DNA from: Vibrio coralliilyticus ATCC BAA-450
GTDB lineage: Bacteria > Pseudomonadota > Gammaproteobacteria > Enterobacterales > Vibrionaceae
DNA length: 64,000 nt
Direction of reading: 5' to 3'
Assembly: GCF_000176135.1 (NCBI RefSeq)
Contig: NZ_ACZN01000018.1
Coordinates: 186,001 to 250,000, forward strand
The notes below the pieces were generated by a model. It had not been told where the DNA came from and searched no databases. It saw nothing but the letters and a program-made list of their open reading frames with translations. Made by a program: the position numbers and the translations under genes. Numbering within the stretch: position 1 is the stretch's first letter; each line of letters begins with the position of its first letter. Below are positions 7,502-17,560 of the stretch, piece by piece.

Positions 7502-10135
7502 TTATGGTTTCGGAATAGCGGTGCGCCATGTCTTCCAACTCTCCTCTGGTGTTGGATAGAGGAAGAAAGATTGACCAGGCTGGGCTATAGGCTGAAGCTG
7601 ACTGTTCTCAGGAGTTGAAAAGGTGATTCCGCCTCTCACAATACTGTCTATGGTTCCCGCTTTGATGTTGGCACCGCCTAGGCCGATGGAAACATCAACA
7701 CCTGAAGTGTTCCAGAAAATGCTATTTTGTCTTACAAGATAAGCGTAGTTGGGCTGGATTGAAATGGTCGAGACAACGCGATCAGCAAACTCTCCGAGTT
7801 CTACATTAATCACTTTACCTACTTCAATTTCTCTATAGAGTACAGGTGTGCCTTTAGCGACTGAGCCACGAGACTCGCTTTGTAGGGTGAAGGATACCCC
7901 CTGATTATCTCTCTCTTCTTTATTGAGATGGAAAGTATGTTGAGCTTTACCTTCACCAGGGACTACGTTAATAGTTTGAGTGAGAAGGTTCTGAAGATTC
8001 TTCACACCATTCAAGCCAACAGTCGCTTGAGCAGCCCAGAAGTAACTACCTTCGGTTGCTAGCTTGTCTGCATACTCAGGCAGCACTCGCAGTTTAATTT
8101 CAACACGCTCACGCTTAAAATCAGGTATAACAAGGGTGACTTCACCCACTTGTACACCGTTATATTTTACCGCTGTTCCTTTGGTAATATTGTTCTCACC
8201 CTCAGCATTGAGCGTAATGACATGGCCAAACTTTCGCGCAGTTTTGAAATCTTGATAGAGCAGCCATTTATCATTTTGTTTGTTTTCGACACCCGGCAAA
8301 GAATCGAAAGCGATACCGCCTTGAATGAGTGATTTCAAAGGCGCAGCCTTAACACTGATACCAGCTAGAGTAGCATCCACTTCAACGCCGGAACGGTTCC
8401 AAAAGACAGTCTGTTCAGTGACAAGGTGTTTGTATTGGTTTTCAATACTCGCGGTAATGATCACACCACCATCAACAAGGTGGAAATCGGAAATGCTACC
8501 CACTTGCAGGTTACGATAAAGTAGTGGGCTGCCTTTGCTGATAGAGGGAAGCTCGTTAGCAAACAGCGTAATACGTTCTGAGCCAGACATATTGTATTTC
8601 GCCAATTCCGCTAGGGACTTACTTGGATACAATGTGTATTGCTCTCTAGGGTTGTCAGAACCTTCGCTAACAAAACTGATAGAACCTGTAAGAAGCTGCT
8701 GTGCTGGCGGGACGTTGATGTTCAGTCCAGATTCAGTGAGCTCAGCTGTGGCGCTACCTGTGACGAAGAATCGGTTCTGTGATTTAATTAGCTCGGCGTA
8801 GGTTTTATCCACCAGAACGTCCAAGTTTACCTTCTCACCTTTGAGCGATACTTTCGTTACTTCACCAACGGTGATGCCTCGGTATAGGACGTTAGCACCA
8901 GCTCCAAGTCCGAATGAATTGTCAGCAACCAGTGTTAGGGCCACAGATTTAGCTTGTTGTTTATTAAACTGTTCTTTGCGAATGGCGGAGAAATAGCGCG
9001 AGCGATCGCCTTTTCCTGGAACCAGAGTAAGGAAATTACCTTTAACTAGGTTTGTTAGGTTTTCCACACCAGAAAGAGAGACTTTTGCTTCTTCGAGGAT
9101 AAAGTTACTGCCGCTCGTCAGCATGTCTGAGAAAGCTGGCTGAATGGCGGCAGAGGCGACAATCTCTTTTCGCCCATTACTGAGTTGTAAATCAGTGATC
9201 TGGCCGATTTCGATTCCACGGTACATGATAGGAGCACCAGTCGGACTGATTTGATTGTCGTCTGGCAGGGTGATTTTAATTGGTATACCACGACCCGCGG
9301 TTTTTAGATCAGGGTAGAGTTTAAAGCGAGTATTATCGGCAACAGGTTCTCCGCCATCTGGCGAGTCGACAGCAATAGAGCCACCAATCAGAGCACTTAA
9401 ACTCTCTAATCTGACATCAACACCTTCAAAACCAATATTAGCGCCGATACCGCTGACATTCCAGAACCTACTTTCGTCGGTAATGACCTTTCGGTATTCA
9501 TCGTGAATTGATGCCTGAATGAGGACATTTTTACCTTGGCCGTCAAGTTGGTAGCTGTAGACTTCACCAATTGGAATCTTACGATAGACTATTTGCGAGC
9601 CAACAGAAATGCCGCCGAGATCTTCTGCTCGGAGGGTGATGTTCAAGCCTTCATTCGCAAGAATATCTGAAGGAGCTCGTTCAAGCGCAGTAAACTTTGT
9701 TTCAGGTTCCGCTGGGTTATCACTAGGTTGGATTGCAATGTAGTTACCGGACACCAGAGCGTCTAAGCCTGAAATGCCTGAAAGGCTAGCGGTCGGTTTT
9801 ACCATCCAGAAGCGGGTTTCTTTTGAAAGTAATTTGGCGGCTTCAGGGTAGATATCTGCTTCGACATAAATACTCTCAAGATCTTCAGCCAAGTTAATAT
9901 CACGCACCATGCCGACTTCGAGACCCTGATAGCGAATGGTAGTTCGACCTGCAACTAAGCCCTGAGCATCAGAGAAGTAGATCTGAATTCGCTGACCGGC
10001 GTCGTTAATCGCCTTAATAACTAACCAACCTGCGAGCACCATGGTCAACACGGGTAATAACCACAGCGGTGACACACCTTTATTGCGCTTAACGTCTGGT
10101 GAGTAAGAAGGCTGATTAGAAGATGAATTAGTCAT
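7502..10135 (-). CDS. letB: LetB/MAM7 seven-MCE-domain lipid transport tunnel protein
   Basis: The 877-residue length equals that of E. coli LetB (YebT). After a basic N-terminus there is one membrane segment (about 21-42) and then repeated MCE units, recognisable by the recurring pattern G..v.YrGi.VGeV (for example TTIRYQGLEVGMV, SQIVYRKIPIGEV, APIMYRGIEIGQI, ANVLYRGITVGEV, SPLLYRNLQVGSI, TAVKYNGVQVGEV, TPVLYREIEVGKV), seven in all. LetB forms a periplasmic tunnel for lipids between the two membranes. The Vibrio parahaemolyticus homologue was described as adhesin MAM7. Its start overlaps the letA stop by 8 bases. Confidence 0.95.
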   Translation of the reverse strand: MTNSSSNQPSYSPDVKRNKGVSPLWLLPVLTMVLAGWLVIKAINDAGQRIQIYFSDAQGLVAGRTTIRYQGLEVGMVRDINLAEDLESIYVEADIYPEAAKLLSKETRFWMVKPTASLSGISGLDALVSGNYIAIQPSDNPAEPETKFTALERAPSDILANEGLNITLRAEDLGGISVGSQIVYRKIPIGEVYSYQLDGQGKNVLIQASIHDEYRKVITDESRFWNVSGIGANIGFEGVDVRLESLSALIGGSIAVDSPDGGEPVADNTRFKLYPDLKTAGRGIPIKITLPDDNQISPTGAPIMYRGIEIGQITDLQLSNGRKEIVASAAIQPAFSDMLTSGSNFILEEAKVSLSGVENLTNLVKGNFLTLVPGKGDRSRYFSAIRKEQFNKQQAKSVALTLVADNSFGLGAGANVLYRGITVGEVTKVSLKGEKVNLDVLVDKTYAELIKSQNRFFVTGSATAELTESGLNINVPPAQQLLTGSISFVSEGSDNPREQYTLYPSKSLAELAKYNMSGSERITLFANELPSISKGSPLLYRNLQVGSISDFHLVDGGVIITASIENQYKHLVTEQTVFWNRSGVEVDATLAGISVKAAPLKSLIQGGIAFDSLPGVENKQNDKWLLYQDFKTARKFGHVITLNAEGENNITKGTAVKYNGVQVGEVTLVIPDFKRERVEIKLRVLPEYADKLATEGSYFWAAQATVGLNGVKNLQNLLTQTINVVPGEGKAQHTFHLNKEERDNQGVSFTLQSESRGSVAKGTPVLYREIEVGKVINVELGEFADRVVSTISIQPNYAYLVRQNSIFWNTSGVDVSIGLGGANIKAGTIDSIVRGGITFSTPENSQLQPIAQPGQSFFLYPTPEESWKTWRTAIPKP

Positions 10136-11399
10136 TTAAAGGTTCTTCTCTTTTCTCTGATTTGCTCTTAGCTGAATCTGGGTAATTGTCCCACAACAGT
10201 CTTGGGTCAATACTCTCTGCCGCCAGCATAGTCAATACAACAACGATTCCAAACGCAACCGCCCCATACCCTGGAGTAAAGTCGAGTATCTGGCCGCGGT
10301 CGACTAAGGTCATCATGATAGAAATAACAAACAAATCCATCATGGACCAACGTCCTATCCATTTAATAACAAAATAGATGATCATTCTCTGACGATGAAA
10401 TACTTTGCGCTTGAATTGGATCGCGAGCAATAAGTACGCCAAACCGATGATTTTGGCGACGGGAACGACAATACTCGCTACAAATATAATGACCGCAATG
10501 CCTGGCATACCATTTTTTACCAGTGACGCAACGCCGGAAAAAATGGTGTCTTCAAGCCTTTGTCCATTGGTAATTAAAATCGATATTGGGATGAGGTTTG
10601 CCGGAAAAATAGCAATCGTAGCGGCAACAAGATAAGCCCAAGTCACTTGTACGGAACGAGGCTTACGGTGATAAATGGGTTTGTGGCACCGAACACACTC
10701 TGTTCCTTCTGGTTGAGAAAGATGACAATGGTGGCAGTGGAGTTGTTTTTCTTTGAAATGATAAGAACGTTCAGACTCGTACGCTTCCCAATAGCGACGC
10801 ACACTTACTCGTGTGACAAGCATGACTGTCGCGATCTGTAACAGGACCAAACCATATAAACCGACGCCCACGTATATGTCGGAATAGTCCTGCAACTTAA
10901 AGCAGGAAATAGCGACGCTGACGAGAAATACATCAATCATCACCCAGTTTTTGAGGTGTTGAATCGTATAAAGCGAATATTTGAGTAACGGAAAATTACG
11001 TTGCTTTAATGCAGCGTGAGCAGTTAGGACCGAACCGCTGACTAGTAAAGGAGCGATGGAGCTGCAAAAGATAATTAATAAAGATAGGAAAACAAAACCT
11101 TCATCAAATAGCGTGAAAACGCCAGAAGGTAAGGTCGCTGGAATCATGACGCCAAATAGGCGAATACTAATAAAGTCAAAGAAATGAGAAGGAATGAAGA
11201 GCAAGAGGCAAGTAATTGCAATGGCGAGGTTGCCGGACAATGAAGGCGTACCTCCACGATATAACTTGCTTCCACAGCGTGGACAATAAGCGCTTTTGCC
11301 TCGCTCGACACTGACAGTATCTATTGGGAGTTCACACCCATGGCATAATCTTACATGTGAAGCTTCGGAAAGGTGAGACGTTAATTTAGGAGGGCTCAT
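10128..11399 (-). CDS. letA: LetA (PqiA-like) integral membrane partner of LetB
   Basis: The protein has two PqiA modules. Each begins with a zinc-ribbon-like cysteine cluster (CHGCELP...YCPRCGSKLY near the start; CHHCHLSQPEGTECVRCHKPIYHRKPRS in the middle) and continues with four hydrophobic segments. This is the LetA/YebS arrangement; it is thought to feed lipids to LetB. The ATG at 11399 (MSPPKL) has GGAGG 6 bases upstream, so I prefer it to the in-frame TTG at 11411. It overlaps letB by 8 bases (ATGACTAA), which indicates coupled translation. Confidence 0.93.
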   Translation of the reverse strand: MSPPKLTSHLSEASHVRLCHGCELPIDTVSVERGKSAYCPRCGSKLYRGGTPSLSGNLAIAITCLLLFIPSHFFDFISIRLFGVMIPATLPSGVFTLFDEGFVFLSLLIIFCSSIAPLLVSGSVLTAHAALKQRNFPLLKYSLYTIQHLKNWVMIDVFLVSVAISCFKLQDYSDIYVGVGLYGLVLLQIATVMLVTRVSVRRYWEAYESERSYHFKEKQLHCHHCHLSQPEGTECVRCHKPIYHRKPRSVQVTWAYLVAATIAIFPANLIPISILITNGQRLEDTIFSGVASLVKNGMPGIAVIIFVASIVVPVAKIIGLAYLLLAIQFKRKVFHRQRMIIYFVIKWIGRWSMMDLFVISIMMTLVDRGQILDFTPGYGAVAFGIVVVLTMLAAESIDPRLLWDNYPDSAKSKSEKREEPLND

Positions 11400-11432
11400 A
11401 TCACCCTCCAAATTTTAAGAAATAGTAGGATC

Positions 11433-13229
11433 TCAGGCGTGCGACTGAACGCTTCCATAAAGCGTTTGGTATAAACCTTCTTGTTTAACCAACTCAACAT
11501 GAGTGCCTGCCTGTGTTACTTGTCCATCTTCTAAAACGTAGATCAAATCAGCCTGTTTAACGGCAGACAGTCGATGAGCAACGATTAAGGTTGTACGCCC
11601 ATTCAAAAATTCTGTCAGCGCTTTATGCAGTGCTGCTTCGGTCGCCGTATCTAACGCAGACGTTGCTTCATCGAGAATGACAAACTTAGGATCGCTAAGA
11701 ACCATTCTTGCAATAGCAAGTCGCTGCCTTTGGCCGCCGGACAATCGAATGCCGTTTCGGCCAATTTGTGTATTTAAACCGTCACTTAACTGACTTATGA
11801 CATCCTGCATTTGAGCAATTTCAAGCGCTCGCCATAATTGCAAATCGTCATAGTCAGAGCCGAGCGTCAGATTATGCCTTAAACTGTCATTGAATAGTAT
11901 AGGTTGTTGTAATACAACGGCAATTTGATCTCGTATTACGTCATAACTGATATCATCTGTTGTCTCACCATTGAAACGAATGATACCTGAATCCTGTCGA
12001 TATACACCAATGAGCAACTGGATGAGCGTCGATTTTCCGCCACCACTTGCACCAACCAATGCAACTTTCTTTCCAGCCGGAATATTCAAGTTTAGATTAT
12101 TCAGTACTTTACTTTCTTCATTATAAGAAAAATCAATGTTTTCAATATTGACGTCGACTTCTCTGTCCGTTGTAAACGGGTTGATTTTACTTACTGGGCG
12201 GTGTTCTTCTTCCAAGTCGAGTAGGGCGTTGATACGACCCAGTGCCGCTTTTGCGCTGTACCAAGAAAACTGAATACCAAGTAGCTCTTGCACTGGGCCC
12301 AACATAAACCATAGGTAGCCAAAGACAGCAAATATTTGACCGATAGTTAAGTCACTGAACAAGACCATTAACATGGCAACAGCACGGAACAACTCAAAAC
12401 CAAGCAGGAATAGAAGAAAAGAGACTCGCCCAGCGGCTTCGGATTGCCACGCGTATTTATCAGCGTCTACACGGACCTGGTTGGCCTGTTGCTTTAATTC
12501 ACTAAGAAATTCCCGCTCGCGATTGGCTGCACGTAGTTGGTAGATGCCGTCTAAGGTTTCAACAAGACGATTTTGGAATCGCTCAAAAGATTGGTTCTCG
12601 CGTTTTTTAAGATGTTTTACTTTATTGCCCAGCTTTCGAGAGAAGTAAATAACAATAGGATTGACCAAAAGGATGAATAAGCCGAGACGCCACTCCAACC
12701 AAAGTAGAACACCAGCTGTACCGATGACCGTTAGCAAACTAATGAGGAATTTACTGAGAGTGGTACCAATGAACTGGTCAATGGTTTCTACATCGGTAAT
12801 CAAGTGAGCATTGATACCACCACTTCCACGCGTTTCGTATTGTCTGATACTGATGCGACCTAATTTGTCGATCATCTTGCTGCGCATCTGATACGTGATC
12901 GTTTTGGATACGAGAGTAAACTGACGTCCCTGCAGGATATTTAAAACTTGGCTCACGGTTCGCATCAGAACGACGAGAAGCAGGGTAAGGAATATATAGC
13001 CGGTTGGTGTCTGCATTGAAACAGGCAACACTTTATCCATTAACTCAAGGCCCGTTGCAGGCTTATCAAGCAGGACTTCATCGACCATTAAAGGCATTAA
13101 AAGAGGGATAGGTACACTGACGAGTGTTGCGAAAAGCGCGATGATGTTGGCGAGAACAAGTTTTGACTTGTGCTTTTTTACTTGAGTTATCAGCCAAGAA
13201 CGGCTAATAGTGTTGGGGTTATCAGACAT
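11433..13229 (-). CDS. ABC exporter, fused permease-ATPase (half-transporter)
   Basis: This 598-residue protein has an ABC_membrane domain (residues about 20-310, six transmembrane helices, first ones at LVLANIIALFATLVSVPIPLL and GYIFLTLLLVVLMRT) and an ABC ATPase domain with Walker A GASGGGKST, signature LSGGQRQRLAIAR, Walker B FVILDEATSALD and the switch histidine in LIVAHRLS. This is the architecture of homodimeric ABCB-type exporters such as MsbA or MdlB. The substrate cannot be told from sequence. It sits 33 bases upstream of letA on the same strand, so it may be co-transcribed with the lipid-transport genes, which makes a lipid or lipophilic substrate conceivable. Confidence 0.9.
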   Translation of the reverse strand: MSDNPNTISRSWLITQVKKHKSKLVLANIIALFATLVSVPIPLLMPLMVDEVLLDKPATGLELMDKVLPVSMQTPTGYIFLTLLLVVLMRTVSQVLNILQGRQFTLVSKTITYQMRSKMIDKLGRISIRQYETRGSGGINAHLITDVETIDQFIGTTLSKFLISLLTVIGTAGVLLWLEWRLGLFILLVNPIVIYFSRKLGNKVKHLKKRENQSFERFQNRLVETLDGIYQLRAANREREFLSELKQQANQVRVDADKYAWQSEAAGRVSFLLFLLGFELFRAVAMLMVLFSDLTIGQIFAVFGYLWFMLGPVQELLGIQFSWYSAKAALGRINALLDLEEEHRPVSKINPFTTDREVDVNIENIDFSYNEESKVLNNLNLNIPAGKKVALVGASGGGKSTLIQLLIGVYRQDSGIIRFNGETTDDISYDVIRDQIAVVLQQPILFNDSLRHNLTLGSDYDDLQLWRALEIAQMQDVISQLSDGLNTQIGRNGIRLSGGQRQRLAIARMVLSDPKFVILDEATSALDTATEAALHKALTEFLNGRTTLIVAHRLSAVKQADLIYVLEDGQVTQAGTHVELVKQEGLYQTLYGSVQSHA

Positions 13230-13317
13230 TATAATGAGAATGCTTACTATTTAGAGTTTACGGACGATTGTACGTTGATTCATGATGGAAGTCTCTAATT
13301 TTCAAATGGAAGTCAAT

Positions 13318-13791
13318 ATGAAAATAGAACATTACCACCGCTTAACCAAGCAAGCTGTTGCACTTTTAGAGTCAGAAAAAGACCTTATCGCCAATTTGTC
13401 GAACCTAAGTGCTCTTTTAAATATGGAGCTTGAGGAACTTAATTGGGTGGGTTTCTATCTAATGAAAGAAGGGGAACTAGTTCTTGGTCCATTTCAGGGG
13501 CAACCTGCGTGCGTGAGAATTCCTGTTGGTCGTGGTGTATGTGGAACAGCCGTGGCAACCAATACGGTGCAACGTGTTTACGACGTTCATCAGTTTGAAG
13601 GACATATCGCGTGCGATGCCGCCAGTAATTCCGAGATCGTCATTCCATTTAGCATTAATGGCCAAATTGTTGGTGTACTCGATATTGACAGCCCAAAAGT
13701 GGGACGATTTAGTGAAATAGATGAAGAAGGTTTGACGTTTTTGATGAGCGAAGTGGAAAAGCTGTTTAATTCACACGCTATCAGTGCATAA
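13318..13791 (+). CDS. msrC: Free methionine-(R)-sulfoxide reductase (GAF domain)
   Basis: MsrC reduces free methionine-R-sulfoxide to methionine in the cytoplasm. The 157-residue protein is a single GAF domain with the family core GPFQGQPACVRIPVGRGVCGTA and HIACDAASNSEIV, which supplies three conserved cysteines used in catalysis and resolution. The ATG at 13318 has GGAAGT 6 bases upstream and gives the family length; an earlier in-frame ATG at 13282 adds 12 residues. The gene diverges from the ABC exporter and precedes proQ, as yebR does in E. coli. Confidence 0.93.
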   Translation: MKIEHYHRLTKQAVALLESEKDLIANLSNLSALLNMELEELNWVGFYLMKEGELVLGPFQGQPACVRIPVGRGVCGTAVATNTVQRVYDVHQFEGHIACDAASNSEIVIPFSINGQIVGVLDIDSPKVGRFSEIDEEGLTFLMSEVEKLFNSHAISA

Positions 13792-13889
13792 TTTCCATAT
13801 TGAGTGTGGTTTTTCGCTTGCAGGTCACTATAATACCTGAAATATTTATCTTAATGCTCGCGGACAAGCCGCACTAACCAGGACTCCTC

Positions 13890-14519
13890 ATGGAAAACAC
13901 TGAAAAGTTAAAAAACAGCAAAGAAGTGATTGCATATATTGCTGAATGTTTCCCTAAGTGCTTTACTTTAGAAGGTGAAGCAAAACCACTTAAAATTGGT
14001 ATTTTTCAAGATCTTGCGGAACGTCTAAGCGACGATCCAAAAGTGAGTAAAACTCAGCTTCGTGCAGCGTTAAGACAATACACTTCTTCATGGCGTTACC
14101 TACACGGTGTTAAGCCGGGTGCGACTCGTGTTGACCTAGATGGCAACTCAGCAGGTGATCTGGAAGAAGAGCATGTTGAACACGCAAAAACAGCGCTAGC
14201 TGAAAGCAAGGCTAAAGTGCAAGCTCGTCGTAAAGAGCAAGCTCAAAAAGCTCGTGAAGAAGGTAAAGCGAAAGCTAAACCGGCTAACAAAAAGCCACAA
14301 AGCCGTCGCCCACAACAAAACAAAGCACAGAAAGCCAGCAAGCCAGTAGAAACGCGCGCTCTGAATGCTGATGAAATTACAATCGGTAATCAAGTAAACG
14401 TAAATATGGGCAAAGGAAACATGGCTGCGACTATCGTTGAAATCAATAAGGAAGATGTGCGTGTTCAACTGTCTAACGGCCTGCAAATGGTTGTGAAAGC
14501 GGAGCACCTGCGCGCATAA
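13890..14519 (+). CDS. proQ: RNA chaperone ProQ
   Basis: ProQ binds structured small RNAs and mRNA 3' ends. The N-terminal FinO/ProQ domain spans about 1-120 (KEVIAYIAECFPKCF, GDAERL-like segment, LRAALRQYTSSWRYLHGVKPGATRVDLDG). A basic, glutamine/lysine-rich linker follows, then a Tudor-like C-terminal domain (NMGKGNMAATIVEINKEDVRVQLSNGLQMVVKAEHL). Its stop lies 17 bases before prc, and the proQ-prc pairing matches E. coli. Confidence 0.96.
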   Translation: MENTEKLKNSKEVIAYIAECFPKCFTLEGEAKPLKIGIFQDLAERLSDDPKVSKTQLRAALRQYTSSWRYLHGVKPGATRVDLDGNSAGDLEEEHVEHAKTALAESKAKVQARRKEQAQKAREEGKAKAKPANKKPQSRRPQQNKAQKASKPVETRALNADEITIGNQVNVNMGKGNMAATIVEINKEDVRVQLSNGLQMVVKAEHLRA

Positions 14520-14536
14520 AGGAGATACTCCTACGC

Positions 14537-16531
14537 ATGAAATGCCGTTCAAAATTGTCGCTGATTGCTGCTAGCCTCTGGCTGGCAGCTTCGTCAGCAA
14601 ACGCTCTTGAAGCGAAAATTACTCTCGAAGACTTACCCGTCTTAGCTCCCGAAGCCCAACATGCGACAGCAAGTAAACGCGTTACCTCACGCTTCACTCG
14701 TTCTCACTACAAACACTTCACACTCAACGATCAATTCTCTCAGGCGATATTCCAACGCTATGTTGAGTCTCTTGATTTCAATCGTAACGTTTTCACGCAA
14801 GCCGATATCGACTCTTTTAATAAGTGGGCGGCTGGTATCGATGACCAGCTAAAGTCTGGTGACAACCAGATTGCTTTTGATATTTACAACTTGTCGATGA
14901 AGCGCCGCTACGAGCGATTTGTCTATGCACTGTCTTTGCTTGATAAGGAAATGAAGTTTGATACTGATGAAAGTATTGAGCTCGACCGAAGTGAAGCGGC
15001 TTGGCCAAAAGATACGGCGGAGTTGGATGAACTTTGGAGAAAGCGTGTTAAATATGATGCGCTGAACCTCAAACTGACCGGTAAAGATTGGGAAGAGATC
15101 AAAGACGTCTTAGGCAAGCGTTATAACAATGCTTTGAAACGTCTGAGTCAAACTCACAATGAAGATGCATTCCAACTGTACATGAATGCGTTTGCCCGTG
15201 AAGTGGATCCGCACACCAGCTATCTATCACCGAGAAGTGCTGATCAATTCCAGACGGAAATGAACCTTTCACTGGAAGGTATTGGTGCTGTGCTTCAAAT
15301 GACAGACGATTACACTGTAATTCGCTCATTGGTCGCTGGTGGCCCTGCATCTAAGAGTAAGCAATTAGCTGAAGGTGATCGCATTATTGGTGTCGGCCAA
15401 GACGGTGAAGATATTGTTGATGTAATCGGCTGGCGACTGGATGATGTCGTTCAGTTGATTAAAGGCCCGAAAGGGACCAAGGTTAATCTGCAAATCTTGC
15501 CTGAAGGTAAAGATGCGAAAGCGGAAGTCATCACTATTGTTCGAGATAAAATTCGTCTTGAAGACCGCGCTGTTAAATCTGAAGTCATTGAAAAAGATGG
15601 TAAGAAGATTGGCGTATTGGAAGTACCAAGTTTTTACGTTGGTCTTGCAAAAGATACGGATAAGCTGATTACTGATCTGAAAGGCCAAGGTGTTGATGGC
15701 ATTATTGTTGACCTGCGTAACAATGGTGGCGGCGCGCTGACAGAAGCGACGGCTCTATCCGGTCTCTTTATTACTAGTGGACCGGTGGTTCAAGTTCGTG
15801 ACAGTTATGGTCGGGTCAACGTAAATAGTGATACCGACGGCAAGATCAGCTACGACGGTCCGATGACGGTATTGATTAACCGCTACAGTGCATCGGCTTC
15901 AGAAATCTTCGCTGCTGCTATGCAGGACTATGGCCGCGCGATTATTCTCGGTGAAAACTCTTTTGGTAAAGGGACGGTTCAGCAACACCGTTCGTTAAAT
16001 CATATCTATGATTTATTCGATAAGGAGTTAGGTTACGTTCAATACACGATTCAGAAGTTTTATCGTATCGATGGTGGCAGTACGCAAAATAAAGGTGTTG
16101 CGCCTGACATTGCTTACCCAACACCAATTGAGCCTAGCGAAACTGGTGAAAGTGTTGAAGATAATGCGCTGCCTTGGGATAGCATTGATAAAGCAAAATA
16201 TGAAGTGTTACAGCGTAACGAAAAGCTGATCACTAAGCTTAATGGCGAGCATCAAGCTAGAATCGCTAACGATCTGGAATTCCAGTTTATTGCTGAAGAT
16301 ATCGAAAAGTATAAAGCTGAGAAGGACGATAACTCACTATCTCTTAACGAAAAAGTTCGCAAAGAGGAAAGTGATAAGGCGGATGACGATCGCTTAGCTC
16401 GTATCAATCTGAGACAAAAATCTCACGGAGAGAAAGCATTTGAATCTCTCGATGATGTGCCAAAAGACTACGAAGCTCCAGATGCCTATCTAGATGAATC
16501 CGTAGCTATCATGGTTGATATGCTTAAGTAG
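14537..16531 (+). CDS. prc: Tail-specific (C-terminal processing) periplasmic protease Prc
   Basis: Prc degrades periplasmic proteins from hydrophobic C-termini, including peptidoglycan hydrolases. The 664-residue protein starts with a signal peptide (LSLIAASLWLAASSANA), followed by an N-terminal helical region, a PDZ domain (about 230-330, starting NLSLEGIGAVLQ) and the S41 catalytic core: GIIVDLRNNGGG, RYSASASEIFAAAMQDYGRA (catalytic serine) and GENSFGKGTVQQ (catalytic lysine). The DUF3340-type C-terminal region follows. It is probably cotranscribed with proQ. Confidence 0.96.
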   Translation: MKCRSKLSLIAASLWLAASSANALEAKITLEDLPVLAPEAQHATASKRVTSRFTRSHYKHFTLNDQFSQAIFQRYVESLDFNRNVFTQADIDSFNKWAAGIDDQLKSGDNQIAFDIYNLSMKRRYERFVYALSLLDKEMKFDTDESIELDRSEAAWPKDTAELDELWRKRVKYDALNLKLTGKDWEEIKDVLGKRYNNALKRLSQTHNEDAFQLYMNAFAREVDPHTSYLSPRSADQFQTEMNLSLEGIGAVLQMTDDYTVIRSLVAGGPASKSKQLAEGDRIIGVGQDGEDIVDVIGWRLDDVVQLIKGPKGTKVNLQILPEGKDAKAEVITIVRDKIRLEDRAVKSEVIEKDGKKIGVLEVPSFYVGLAKDTDKLITDLKGQGVDGIIVDLRNNGGGALTEATALSGLFITSGPVVQVRDSYGRVNVNSDTDGKISYDGPMTVLINRYSASASEIFAAAMQDYGRAIILGENSFGKGTVQQHRSLNHIYDLFDKELGYVQYTIQKFYRIDGGSTQNKGVAPDIAYPTPIEPSETGESVEDNALPWDSIDKAKYEVLQRNEKLITKLNGEHQARIANDLEFQFIAEDIEKYKAEKDDNSLSLNEKVRKEESDKADDDRLARINLRQKSHGEKAFESLDDVPKDYEAPDAYLDESVAIMVDMLK

Positions 16532-16550
16532 CTGAAAATAAAGGAAATAA

Positions 16551-16581
16551 AAAGCGAGCCAATTAACGGCTCGCTTTTTTT
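16551..16581 (+). terminator. Intrinsic terminator of proQ-prc
   Basis: Perfect 10-bp arms AAAGCGAGCC and GGCTCGCTTT with a 7-base loop and a following T-run. Confidence 0.93.
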
Positions 16582-16670
16582 ATATCAATAATTAACGTGA
16601 TGTAGATCAAAAAATTTCGCTTAATCAGATTTCGACTCCTAAGCTTAAAGAAAAGAGTGAGGGGTGCGCT

Positions 16671-17333
16671 ATGAGATGGATTGGAATTCTACTGACTTGT
16701 TTTAGCGTTTCTGTGTTCGCGAGTGAAACCAGAGATAACAGCGATTTAACTCAATTCGACCAGCCATTCCTGCTCGGTGACTGGTATTTGGTTAACCCAA
16801 ATCCTGAGCAATCTGAAGAGAATTTTTTAGCCATCAAACTTAGCCTCGACTCCAACTATAGCTTCAAGATCGACATTCAAAAACGCGATTACTCGGTCGA
16901 TCACTGGGAGGGACTTTACGCCGCGAATGAAGATACATTGATTCTCGGTTTGAATACCTCTGAACCGCAAATTTACAATTACAGCAGTAATCACAATATG
17001 TTGAATCTCAACGGTGTGGTGTTTACAAAAGCTTTATCCAACGCACTTGCCGGTATGTGGTCAAGTGCTCAGTTGAGTGGACATGAAATGGTAGCCAGTG
17101 AAGTGCAGCGGATGGATTTGATTTTGCAACCTGACTTCGTATTTATGTTTAGAGTGAGTAACGAAGAAGGCGACGAAGCAATCCATAAAGGTGTGTACTA
17201 CACCGAAGGAGAGCATTTGGTGCTGCTCTATGAAAATGGTGAGCATGAAACAAGGTACAGCTTGAACAGCGATATTCTCACTCTGGAAATGGAAGAAGGA
17301 GCACTCTACGCCGTGCTGAACCGGGTCAGGTGA
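16671..17333 (+). CDS. Secreted conserved hypothetical protein
   Basis: The 220-residue protein begins with a clear signal peptide (WIGILLTCFSVSVFA, cleavage near residue 17). The mature part appears to hold two similar beta-rich halves: each has a G.W pattern near its start (LLGDWYLVNP about 33-42; LAGMWSSAQL about 126-135) and then strands of the form L.....F.F.. . This resembles small lipocalin-like or META-type barrels, but I cannot place it in a family. GAGGGG precedes the ATG. It is a monocistronic gene between two terminators. Confidence 0.75.
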   Translation: MRWIGILLTCFSVSVFASETRDNSDLTQFDQPFLLGDWYLVNPNPEQSEENFLAIKLSLDSNYSFKIDIQKRDYSVDHWEGLYAANEDTLILGLNTSEPQIYNYSSNHNMLNLNGVVFTKALSNALAGMWSSAQLSGHEMVASEVQRMDLILQPDFVFMFRVSNEEGDEAIHKGVYYTEGEHLVLLYENGEHETRYSLNSDILTLEMEEGALYAVLNRVR

Positions 17334-17405
17334 CATAACATTTAACAAATATAGGTGAGTATTTAGACGTATAGTTTGAACTTATTCGCCACAGTAGGGT
17401 AAAAG

Positions 17406-17437
17406 CGAGGTATTTAGACATAATACCTCGTTTTTTT
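17406..17437 (+). terminator. Intrinsic terminator
   Basis: Perfect 9-bp arms CGAGGTATT and AATACCTCG with a 7-base loop and seven T residues. Confidence 0.93.
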
Positions 17438-17560
17438 AATTGTCTGGGGTTAAGCTAGCTCAAAATAAAATTATCAGCGTTTGCAAATAACAACCTATTC
17501 AATAAGTGTCTCGAATAGACACAAGCACAATGTATTACATCTAGTCAGAAGGATTTCGAC

